From assembly GCA_016840285.1 (NCBI GenBank), contig JAEOSR010000035.1, positions 1-23,493 of the forward strand: a stretch of 23,493 nucleotides of DNA, written 5' to 3'. Below are positions 1 through 7,763 of the stretch, one piece after another (positions within the stretch are counted from its first letter, which is position 1; each line of letters opens with the position of its first letter). The notes below the pieces were generated by a model, which saw only the letters and a list, made by a program, of their open reading frames with translations, was not told the origin of the DNA and searched no databases. Origin of the DNA: Candidatus Hodarchaeota archaeon (lineage in GTDB: Archaea; Asgardarchaeota; Heimdallarchaeia; Hodarchaeales; Hodarchaeaceae). Position numbers and translations under genes: made by a program.

Positions 1-115
1 AAACTGTTGTTTTCTCGAAAGTATAAGAAATGTTAAAAAGTGAGTCCTATCAAACCCCTGTATCAGATGTTGGGATTAAGGCGCGAAAAATGGAATACCC
101 CCGAATGGGATAATC

Positions 116-1078
116 ATGGCAAAGAAAAATGACTTCTCTTCTCTAAAAATTGCCGAAGAAATAAAACTACGTATAGAAGAAGAGTTTCCAACGCTAATGT
201 CATTAGCTACTACCCCACCAGAGGAAGTAGTCCGCCGCTGTGAGATAAATAAAACCTCTGCAGAAAGAGCGGTGCATCAAGCACGAAAGATCATTGGAAT
301 GACCGAACCAATCACAGCAGCTGAACTTCTCGAGAAAAAAATGGCGAAACCACGAATTACAACCTCCTCCCAACAACTAGACGAAATTCTCGGGGGAGGA
401 ATAACAGTTGGCGCAATAACAGAATTCAGCGGTGCATTCTCTACAGGAAAAACGCAATTGGCATTTCAGCTATGCATTAATGTCCAACAACCACTTGAAG
501 AAGGTGGGCTAAACGGCAAAGCACTATTCATCGATACAGAAAACACGTTCGCACCTACTCGTGTTGCTGAAATGAGTTATTCTTATACGGATGAACCAAA
601 AGATTTTTTAGAAAATATCTTTGTAGCTAGAGCCTATAATGCAGATCACCAGATACAGATTGTTCAAAAGGTAGATAAGTTAGTTCAGACAAACGAAGTA
701 CGCTTAATCATTGTTGATTCAATGGCATCACATTTCCGAGCTGAGTTCCCAGGAAAAGATAATTTACCTAGAAGACAACAAATATTGATGGCTCATGCGG
801 AAACGCTACAACGATTAGCAGAATCATATGAATTGGCAGTAATGACTACGAATCAAATCCTAAGCAATCCAGATAGCATATTTTCAGGATCAGGGAGCCT
901 AGAACCAGCGCTAGGATTTGCCTGGGGACATAGACCAACTCATAGAATACTATTACGGAAATCACGAGGGACAATACGAATCGCCAGAATTTTTGACTCA
1001 CCAGAATTAGCAGAAAGAGAAGCAGTGTTTCATATCACTCCACAAGGAATAAGAGACGGACCACCACTGGATTATTAA
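116..1078 (+). CDS. radA: DNA repair and recombination protein RadA
   Basis: This 320-residue protein is the archaeal RecA/Rad51-family recombinase, which forms filaments on single-stranded DNA and catalyses strand exchange. The N-terminal helix-hairpin-helix region covers about residues 20-60. A linker (62-76) follows, where the usual FxxA oligomerisation motif is replaced by an I-T-A-A-like stretch. The ATPase core has Walker A at 106-113 (GAFSTGKT), a DTENTF motif at 140-145 and Walker B ending at Asp201 (LIIVD). The C-terminal part (RKSRGTIRIARIFDSPELAE) is diagnostic of RadA. The length matches the family. Walker A differs from the usual GEFGSGKT, and the DNA-binding loop L2 (about 250-272) lacks the usual Gly-Gly, so the copy is somewhat divergent. 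RadB is unlikely because the N-terminal domain is present. The TPR gene downstream is 34 bp away in the same direction. Confidence 0.93.
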   Translation: MAKKNDFSSLKIAEEIKLRIEEEFPTLMSLATTPPEEVVRRCEINKTSAERAVHQARKIIGMTEPITAAELLEKKMAKPRITTSSQQLDEILGGGITVGAITEFSGAFSTGKTQLAFQLCINVQQPLEEGGLNGKALFIDTENTFAPTRVAEMSYSYTDEPKDFLENIFVARAYNADHQIQIVQKVDKLVQTNEVRLIIVDSMASHFRAEFPGKDNLPRRQQILMAHAETLQRLAESYELAVMTTNQILSNPDSIFSGSGSLEPALGFAWGHRPTHRILLRKSRGTIRIARIFDSPELAEREAVFHITPQGIRDGPPLDY

Positions 1079-1112
1079 ATTTCATTCTATTTATTCTGGA
1101 GAAACTAAGTGA

Positions 1113-3389
1113 ATGAACTTTTCAGAGGAATTGGATCGAATAACTCAACTGGCGACTGAAGGACGCGCCCAGAAAGCATTCTCTCTCCTTGAAAATCTCG
1201 AAAAACGAAACGGAATGCCTGATAAGGTGTTTTTAGAAATTCAATTCCAAAAAGTAGAGCTCTTAAAGGATATGGGAGAATTCAAACGACTTTTCGAGTT
1301 CGCTCCATTCGTTGTCCAAAAAGCCAAAGAACTCGGAAATACACTACAGGTTGTTGATGCACTAGGAGAGTATGCATTAGCATGTTGGTTAACAGAAAAA
1401 TACTCTGAAAGTCTCAAGAACATTAAGGAAGCAGAGCAGATTCTTGAAACAATTCCTAAAAATCTAACTTCAGAGATAGAGAAAAGAAAAGCTTGGATAT
1501 TGCATCATAAAGGTAGAAATTACAATTATGCTCGAGACGATTATCAAAAAGCGTTGGAATTTGCCCAAGAAGCAGAAGTACTTTTCAAGAAATACAATAA
1601 TAAGTTCGGAATTGCACTTACAGGTGATCTTTTCGCGGAAATATATATGGGAGATGGAAAAAAGGATGAAGCATTTCAGACATATAAAAGAAATCTTGAG
1701 ATTTTCAAAGAAATAGAAAACAAATGGGGGATTGCTCATACAATTTGGAAGCTTGGTGAAATATTTCGTTATAGGGGGGATATTGTTCAAGCACTTGATT
1801 ACTTGGAGAAAAGTAAGAAGATCAGTGAGGAAATAGGTCATCAAGAAATTTTAGCTCATTCGAATGGTGCTCTAGGAAGATTGTATGTCCAAAAAGGGGA
1901 GCTTAATCGGGCTTTGAAATATTATGAGAAAAGTATCAGCATTTACAAAGAACATGACAGGAAATACTTTATTGCTTTGTCTTTAGATAAGTTGGGAGAT
2001 ATTTATTACATTAAAGGGGAATTGCAAAAAGCTCTAGAGTATTATCAAGAAGCATTGGAAACTTACACAACGATGCAGCGATTTAATGCTGCTCGTGCCT
2101 ATAATAAAATCGGTAGAATCCTTCACGCTCAGGGAGAGTATAAACGGGCATTTGAACTCTATAACAAATGCTTAGAATATATCACAAATATGAAGATGTC
2201 TTTACATCCTTTTAGTGGGTTAAGTTACCTACCACATTATAATTTAATCAAGTTAAGTATCGATTTAAACAATTTAGAACAAGCTCAAGACTATCTCCAA
2301 CGACTCAAACAAATTAATGAGAAGGAAAATAACAAGTGGTTGAATCAAACGTATAATCTAGGACATGCAACGTTATTAAAAACACAAAATAGAGTAATAC
2401 AAAGAGGGGAAGCCCAAAAACTGTTTAAACAAGTAGCTGAAGAGGAACTTATCGATTTTGAACTCGCAGTTGATGCTATCCTGAATTTAATTGAGCTATT
2501 AATTGATGAATTTCATCGCTACAGAAGTGAAGAGGTCTTACAGGAAGTTTACAAGTGGTTAAATAAGCTAGAAAAAATAGCACAGGAAAAAAATTCATTT
2601 TCATTACTTGCTGAATCCCATTTACTCCAATCAAAATTGTCATTAATTGAAATGAAAATAGATAAATCGCAAAATCTATTAGAAAAGGCATTAAGAATTG
2701 CAGAGAAAAAGAATTTAAGACGATTAGCTGATATAATTACATTGGAAAAACGGATATTGGTGGAACAGTACCCGATCAGGGAAACGGGGAAATTTAGGAA
2801 CCATGAAATTCCTATGAGTGAAACAGCAGAATCAACATATTTTTTATCCATGGTTGGCCGAATGATTCATAGAAGGTTCTATCTTAGCGAAACAGAGATC
2901 ATTAAATTATTCAAACAAAAGAAAATCAGTGTAGAGGTATGTTTCGGTTCATTTTCAGATAAGGGGTGGAATGTTCGAAAAAAAACTCAATCTTGTCCAT
3001 TAAATAAAAAACAGCTTCGTTCAATTCTGGAATATTCTGGAGTATTATACCAACAAGGAGAATTGGAAACTTTTTATGGACCATTTCCTCAACCATTAAT
3101 TTATGGAGCAAAGAGAGTTGAGTGGCATTATATAACATATGGACTAAGATTGAAAGATGAAACAATGGAAGATACAAGAATAATTAGTATGGGAGGAAGG
3201 GTTCCAGCGATTTTTCTATTTATTTATCCTAAGCAATTGGATTTAATGATGTTGTTAAGTAAGAACAGCCTCTCAAATTACATGAAATCCTTATTCATTG
3301 AGGGGATATCAGACATAACTATCAATCAATTAGAGCAAGTTCAAGAAACAATATTAGAATCTCTCCTTTCCGAACTTCCAAAAACATGA
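1113..3389 (+). CDS. TPR-repeat protein with uncharacterised C-terminal domain
   Basis: This 758-residue soluble protein has no signal peptide or membrane segment. Residues from about 10 to 545 are helical repeats. At least five clear TPR units of about 40 residues run from roughly 160 to 360 (repeated A-x-x-x-x-x-G-x-x-Y/A-x-x-A-x-x-x-Y/F pattern), flanked by degenerate ones. Such arrays bind protein partners. After residue 570 the repeats stop and a mixed alpha/beta domain of about 190 residues begins; it contains a G-P-F-P-Q-P turn near 650 and the strand RVPAIFLFIYP near 700. I do not recognise this domain. The start is supported by GGAG about 11 bases upstream of the ATG. It may be co-transcribed with radA, and it ends 33 bp from the convergent GTPase gene. 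The function is unknown; an adaptor or sensor role is inference. Confidence 0.85.
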   Translation: MNFSEELDRITQLATEGRAQKAFSLLENLEKRNGMPDKVFLEIQFQKVELLKDMGEFKRLFEFAPFVVQKAKELGNTLQVVDALGEYALACWLTEKYSESLKNIKEAEQILETIPKNLTSEIEKRKAWILHHKGRNYNYARDDYQKALEFAQEAEVLFKKYNNKFGIALTGDLFAEIYMGDGKKDEAFQTYKRNLEIFKEIENKWGIAHTIWKLGEIFRYRGDIVQALDYLEKSKKISEEIGHQEILAHSNGALGRLYVQKGELNRALKYYEKSISIYKEHDRKYFIALSLDKLGDIYYIKGELQKALEYYQEALETYTTMQRFNAARAYNKIGRILHAQGEYKRAFELYNKCLEYITNMKMSLHPFSGLSYLPHYNLIKLSIDLNNLEQAQDYLQRLKQINEKENNKWLNQTYNLGHATLLKTQNRVIQRGEAQKLFKQVAEEELIDFELAVDAILNLIELLIDEFHRYRSEEVLQEVYKWLNKLEKIAQEKNSFSLLAESHLLQSKLSLIEMKIDKSQNLLEKALRIAEKKNLRRLADIITLEKRILVEQYPIRETGKFRNHEIPMSETAESTYFLSMVGRMIHRRFYLSETEIIKLFKQKKISVEVCFGSFSDKGWNVRKKTQSCPLNKKQLRSILEYSGVLYQQGELETFYGPFPQPLIYGAKRVEWHYITYGLRLKDETMEDTRIISMGGRVPAIFLFIYPKQLDLMMLLSKNSLSNYMKSLFIEGISDITINQLEQVQETILESLLSELPKT

Positions 3390-3422
3390 AAAGTCTTACC
3401 ATATTAAGAGAGAGTGGAAATA

Positions 3423-4010
3423 TCAAAATTTTCCTTCATATTTTTTTAGAACAGCTTCAGCAATTTCTTTATCTTCGCTTTCGCGTCTTCTATCATCAAT
3501 TCTCTTGTCATGGTTGATCAATATCTTTGCTTCAGCTACATCCTTGAAATTTGCAATTAGCTCCAATAAATCTAGTAAACCTTCCCCCGTTTTAGCACTG
3601 CATTCAACAATCTGATTTTTTTGAAGGATATAAGATGGTAAAGTTGAGACCAAATCCATTTTGTTTACAATTAATATAGTACGTTCTAAGATTTGGGGAA
3701 ATTTTTTCTGATTTTCTTCAACAAATCTGATGAAGTCTTCAAAATCAGTTTTACTCGTCACATCAATGACAAAAAAAATATGTACAGGATTCTGATTAAT
3801 AGCTTCAGTCCAGTATTTTCTAAAATCTCTCTGCCCTCCAATCTCTATAATTCTGACTTTCGCGATGGTTTCTTCACGAAATCCCAGTGTTGGTTCTTGA
3901 TCTACAAATTTCCCAGTTACCAGCCTCCTTAAAATGCTTGTTTTTCCTGCTCTAGTCGGACCGATTACTAATAAGAATCCTTTAATCATTCTTAAAAATT
4001 CAGACAGCAT
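3423..4010 (-). CDS. Arf/Ras-like small GTPase
   Basis: This is a small GTP-binding switch protein of 195 residues from the preferred start. It shows all five G motifs: G1 GPTRAGKT (17-24), G2 Thr41 in PTLGF, G3 with IGGQ (57-60), G4 NKMD (116-119) and G5 SAK (138-140). PTLGF and GGQ followed by a Trp are Arf/Sar/Arl-like rather than Rab-like. The usual Asp of G3 (DxxGQ) is Glu56 here. The short N-terminal helix (MLSEFLRMIKGF) could be amphipathic, but there is no glycine for myristoylation. The C-terminus is charged, with no Cys for prenylation. The frame stays open to 4070, but GGAGGAG directly before the ATG at 4010 fixes that start. It overlaps the upstream TrmB-like gene by 11 bases, which suggests translational coupling. 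The cellular role is unknown. Confidence 0.92.
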   Translation of the reverse strand: MLSEFLRMIKGFLLVIGPTRAGKTSILRRLVTGKFVDQEPTLGFREETIAKVRIIEIGGQRDFRKYWTEAINQNPVHIFFVIDVTSKTDFEDFIRFVEENQKKFPQILERTILIVNKMDLVSTLPSYILQKNQIVECSAKTGEGLLDLLELIANFKDVAEAKILINHDKRIDDRRRESEDKEIAEAVLKKYEGKF

Positions 4011-5172
4011 TATTACTCCTCCAATTAGAGTTAAAGATGTTTGAAACTGTTTCTGTGAATTGGGGCGCAATATAATAGTAAGGTGGACTATTAACTTGAG
4101 AAGGGAAGACTAAACATCCATGGTCTTCAAAGATAATAAAATCACGCGTAATGTAGTCACGATTAATAGCTTTTATTATAGACCTCTGTTCAATTTGAGA
4201 AGAGAGTATGTTTGAGGGAATACGTATAGAATGGTTTGTCAAAAGTTTTATTTTGTGATTACTTGTAAAATGATTCCTTGATGCTATTAATTTTAATATT
4301 TCTCCATTTAGGAATCTATTTTGATAAATAGAGTTATCAATAATCTTTATTGTCTTATAATATTTTAGACAGGTGTTTATCCTCTGTTTAATTTCAGGAA
4401 TGGTTGGCAATGGCTGATGAGGAATGATTGATTCAAAATCAATACCAATTAATTGGGCCATTCTTTCTAATAATATATTCTGATAGTGATGTATTGATTC
4501 AAGAATTGTAAGCCGAGACCTGGCAAATGAATCAAGAGGAAGGCGAGGTTGAATAAATGTACCTGATTTTTGGTATTTATAATATATCGTATTGAAAATA
4601 TTAGGATGTGATGTTAATATTACGTCTACTTCACGATCTAATTTCATGATAGCTTTTTCAGAGGAACTTACTAATTTGATTAGTTCATTTCTTGGAAGAG
4701 TATTGTGAAGATAAGTAAAAGCAACCATTTTTGCCATCAAATCTCCACCAGGGTAGAGTGCTTTCATTGCTTTGAAGAGAACATCCTTAATAACCTGTTT
4801 ATCTTTGATTTGTGAGACCTCTTGTAAGAAAGATGCCGCATTACGTTGAGTAGCAATATTCAGATTTAATCTGGTTTTGAGATCTTCAACAGTTAGAAGG
4901 AGAACAAGAACTTTAGGTTTTAATTCTGAATTTTTTCTAAGATATCCTATGTTTTCTAGCTCAGTTACTCTATTACTAACAGTTGGTTGGGCAATGGCTA
5001 ATTTCTTTGTTAAAACATTCAGAGTAGTATAACCCCCAAGTTTGAACATCATCGCTAAGACACGAACATGTTGATCTGTTACACTGTGGTTTAGTGCATC
5101 CATAATAACTGGTTCAAAAGCGAAATTTTCTTCAATATCTTGCGATAACCTCTCCAAGATTCTCTCAACCAA
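4000..5172 (-). CDS. TrmB-like winged-helix transcriptional regulator
   Basis: This 390-residue protein has an N-terminal winged helix-turn-helix at about residues 30-100 (VTDQHVRVLAMMFKLGGYTT, then a recognition helix near AQPTVSNRVTELENIGYL), of MarR/TrmB type. A middle helical region (100-260) includes a probable coiled dimerisation helix. The C-terminal part (about 260-385) resembles the phospholipase-D-like effector domain of TrmB regulators: a strand IKIID, a strand HKIKLLTNHSIRI, a D-x-F-I-I-F-E-D strand pair, and a terminal helix ending F-x-S-N-W. TrmB proteins bind sugars and control transport or metabolism; the ligand here is unknown. Translation appears to start at TTG (5172), since a stop codon lies directly upstream and no ATG precedes the HTH; ATG at 5103 is a later alternative. 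It is the first gene of a two-gene operon with the GTPase. Confidence 0.75.
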   Translation of the reverse strand: MVERILERLSQDIEENFAFEPVIMDALNHSVTDQHVRVLAMMFKLGGYTTLNVLTKKLAIAQPTVSNRVTELENIGYLRKNSELKPKVLVLLLTVEDLKTRLNLNIATQRNAASFLQEVSQIKDKQVIKDVLFKAMKALYPGGDLMAKMVAFTYLHNTLPRNELIKLVSSSEKAIMKLDREVDVILTSHPNIFNTIYYKYQKSGTFIQPRLPLDSFARSRLTILESIHHYQNILLERMAQLIGIDFESIIPHQPLPTIPEIKQRINTCLKYYKTIKIIDNSIYQNRFLNGEILKLIASRNHFTSNHKIKLLTNHSIRIPSNILSSQIEQRSIIKAINRDYITRDFIIFEDHGCLVFPSQVNSPPYYYIAPQFTETVSNIFNSNWRSNNAV

Positions 5173-5299
5173 CTACCATATTCAAGTGTGAGTTTCTACC
5201 ATACTTTTAATAATGTATTGGTATTATAAAAAAAACATTATAATTTTTATGGAAAAGTTTTTATAATAGTCTCTAAAAAGTTTAAATTAATTTCAGATT
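5173..5299. promoter_or_regulatory. Divergent promoter region
   Basis: This very AT-rich spacer separates the TrmB-like gene (minus) from the WD40-hydrolase gene (plus). On the plus strand a purine-rich BRE-like element (GGAAAAG, 5251-5257) precedes a TATA box (TTTTTATAAT, 5258-5267), placing a start near 5290, just before the ATG at 5300. On the minus strand TTTTATAATAC (5231-5221) would start transcription near 5200 with a leader of about 28 bases. The element ATTATAA occurs three times in one or the other orientation (5223-5229, 5238-5244, 5261-5267), so one regulator could control both directions. Exact start sites are inferred from spacing. Confidence 0.6.
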
Positions 5300-7576
5300 A
5301 TGATGGGATTGGTATTTATGGCATTTGGTAAGAAAAAAATTGTCTCTAGTTTGATAGTAATAGCTTTCATCACAGTTATTATTCCATTTGTAATAGTACA
5401 AAAAAGAAATAACCACGATAATATGTTAAGAATTGATTCTGACGTTAAAACCAAATCGCAGTTTGAAGGCTCTAATGAATTTAATAATTTCACTACATTG
5501 AAAGGTCATGCTGCAGGTGTCAGTGATCTTGCCTTTTCTCCTGATGGAAAATATCTAGCTTCCGCAGGAGGGTTTGATAAGACTATTAGGATTTGGAATA
5601 CGAAAGATGGTTCGCTTCTTAGTGTTCTTTATGGGCATTTATCATTCATTTATAGTTTATGTTTTTCCGAGGAAGGCCTTTTAGCCTCTACAGCCCGCGA
5701 CGGTACGATCAAAATATGGAACGTCACCACAAAAGCTGTAGTGCAAACATTACCAATTCAAGAACAATTCTGCAATGGAATTGCATTCTCACCTAATAGT
5801 GAGTTATTAATCTCAGGAGAAGGGACATGGGGTGTCTCTGGTTCGGTCAGAATCTGGAATCTAACAAACGAACAGATTATCCATAATTTAACTGGACACA
5901 AAGACATGGTGGCTGCAGTAGCCCTGTCTCCCCTAGATAGCAATCTGTTAGTCTCCTCGTCCCGATCCATCAAGTTTTGGAATGTGTCTACTGGTGAAGA
6001 GTTAAGAGAATTGGTGAATCATACTGGAAATGTATTAGATATCTCGTTTTCACCTGATGGAAAGATTCTAGCATCAGCAAGTGAGGATGAAACAATAAAA
6101 TTATGGGATACATTAACAGGAACTCTCATTAATACGTTAGAAGGTCATGAAGAAGTTGTTCAATCTGTTACTTTCTCACCAAATGGTTTATTAGCTTCAG
6201 GTGGGGGTAATTTTTATCCAAACTGGGCTTTAAATGATGCTAAAATTAAGATTTGGAATGTTACAACTGGTATAAATCTGTGTGCCTTAACAGGTCACAC
6301 AAGTTCCGTTAGGAGTCTGGAGTTTTCTCCTGACGGGGCAATATTAGCTTCAGGTAGTGAAGACTGGACGATCAGGCTTTGGGGAAGCAATGTAATAATT
6401 CCTTCAAGAATACCCTTCTGGCAAACCACTAATCCAGAGATTCAAGGGATGAATTCCTCTGTTCTAAACGAAATGGTTGTCTACATACAAACATATTATT
6501 CATTTACTCACAGCTTTCTAGTCCTACGTAATGGTTATCTCGTTACAGAACAGTATTATCAGACTGATGATCATATCTATTCAAGAGATTGCAAACACTA
6601 CATTTACTCTTCTACGAAGAGTGTTACTTCACTACTTGTGGGTATCGCAATTGAACAGGGTTACATTGAGAGTGTGCATCAGAAAGTCTTAGACTTTTTC
6701 CCAGAGCGTAATATCTCTAATGTGGATTCACGGAAGGAAGCAATGACTCTTGAACACTTATTAACCATGACTTCAGGGATGAACTGGGTAGAATGGACAG
6801 TTCCCCCTAATGATCCGAGGAGCTCTGTTAACTTGATGATTGGAAGTTCTGACTGGATACAGTACGTCCTTGATCGGCCAATGGATCACAATCCAGGCGA
6901 AATGTTCAATTATAATTCAGGTGGCTCACATCTATTATCAGCTATCATCCAGAAAGTAACAGGACATTCAACTCTTTCTTTTGCTCAAGAATATCTCTTT
7001 GATCCTTTAAATATCACATTAGAAGATATTATATGGAATAATGATCCGTCAGGGATTGTAAGAGGCCATACAGGGCTCTATTTAACTCCTCAAAATATGG
7101 CAAAGATTGGATATTTGTATCTAATGAATGGAACATGGCCCTTTAATGGGAAACACATCGTGTCATCTGAATGGATAACAAATGCAACAAGAAGTAATCC
7201 TCACCTAGGAAGCGCGGATGGATATGGTTATCAGGTATGGTTCACCTCGTTCACCGACTGTGACATCAAAGGTTATTATGCCTGGGGATATAACCATCAA
7301 AAAATCTACGTGATCCCTGACCTAGATATTGTAGTGGTGTTCACATCAGAGGGCCATGATTTGGCTAAAATGATTTCTCAATTTATCATTCCTTCCATTT
7401 TTCCTCCAGTTTGTCCACCAAAAACAACGACGACCACAACTTGTACTGATGTCAGTCCAACCAAAACAACAATGGAAACAACTTCATCAACACAAAGAAC
7501 TACATTTCCTTCATCATTCGTTATTCCTTTTATCTTCATCACTTTAGTTATTCTTCGAAGAAGACATGAGAAATAA
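5300..7576 (+). CDS. Surface-anchored WD40 propeller fused to serine beta-lactamase-like hydrolase
   Basis: This 758-residue protein is built for the cell exterior. A basic N-terminus (KKK, 11-13) and hydrophobic segment (14-33) form a signal peptide or anchor. Seven WD40 repeats (about 64-363, each with a GH-type turn and an I-W/L-W ending) make one complete beta-propeller. A class C beta-lactamase/6-aminohexanoate-oligomer-hydrolase (NylB) type domain follows (about 370-700). It has the S437-S-T-K440 catalytic SxxK, the second motif Y538-N-S in FNYNSGG, and WGYNHQ (662-667) at the position of the third motif. The tail is Thr-rich (709-735), then hydrophobic (739-752), then RRRHEK. The substrate is unknown: an ester, amide or peptide is possible. 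Starts at 5300, 5303 and 5318 are all possible. The fusion of a full propeller with this hydrolase is unusual. Confidence 0.9.
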   Translation: MMGLVFMAFGKKKIVSSLIVIAFITVIIPFVIVQKRNNHDNMLRIDSDVKTKSQFEGSNEFNNFTTLKGHAAGVSDLAFSPDGKYLASAGGFDKTIRIWNTKDGSLLSVLYGHLSFIYSLCFSEEGLLASTARDGTIKIWNVTTKAVVQTLPIQEQFCNGIAFSPNSELLISGEGTWGVSGSVRIWNLTNEQIIHNLTGHKDMVAAVALSPLDSNLLVSSSRSIKFWNVSTGEELRELVNHTGNVLDISFSPDGKILASASEDETIKLWDTLTGTLINTLEGHEEVVQSVTFSPNGLLASGGGNFYPNWALNDAKIKIWNVTTGINLCALTGHTSSVRSLEFSPDGAILASGSEDWTIRLWGSNVIIPSRIPFWQTTNPEIQGMNSSVLNEMVVYIQTYYSFTHSFLVLRNGYLVTEQYYQTDDHIYSRDCKHYIYSSTKSVTSLLVGIAIEQGYIESVHQKVLDFFPERNISNVDSRKEAMTLEHLLTMTSGMNWVEWTVPPNDPRSSVNLMIGSSDWIQYVLDRPMDHNPGEMFNYNSGGSHLLSAIIQKVTGHSTLSFAQEYLFDPLNITLEDIIWNNDPSGIVRGHTGLYLTPQNMAKIGYLYLMNGTWPFNGKHIVSSEWITNATRSNPHLGSADGYGYQVWFTSFTDCDIKGYYAWGYNHQKIYVIPDLDIVVVFTSEGHDLAKMISQFIIPSIFPPVCPPKTTTTTTCTDVSPTKTTMETTSSTQRTTFPSSFVIPFIFITLVILRRRHEK

Positions 7577-7606
7577 TTTAGTCTTCTATCCTATTTTTTC
7601 TAGAGA

Positions 7607-7652
7607 AATCATGATTCATATCAACACAAGAGATACGAAACAATCATGATTG
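7607..7652. promoter_or_regulatory. Twin AATCATGATT palindromes
   Basis: The perfect 10-bp palindrome AATCATGATT occurs at 7607-7616 and again at 7642-7651, where it extends to CAATCATGATTG (7641-7652). The copies are 35 bp apart in the 187-bp spacer between the WD40-hydrolase gene and the PAC2 gene. This could be a pair of operator sites for a dimeric regulator of the PAC2 gene, but the TATA-like element nearest that gene lies further downstream. A T-rich run at 7592-7599 just before them may end the upstream transcript. Confidence 0.35.
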
Positions 7653-7763
7653 AGGATTAAAATTTCCTTTTATTGATTCATCATATTTACAGTCAAAAAT
7701 AGCAAATCAGTGAAGAGTTACTTCTTTTTTGAGAAAGCTAGTCAATAAAATAAAAGGTGGCTA

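Noticed and set aside
4011..4070. Twenty-codon N-terminal extension of the GTPase
   Set aside because: It contains the Shine-Dalgarno sequence of the ATG at 4010 and lies within the upstream gene; family members begin a few residues before the G1 strand.
7552..7563. Palindrome TTCTTCGAAGAA
   Set aside because: It is inside the coding sequence for the basic anchor tail and is explained by Arg codons.
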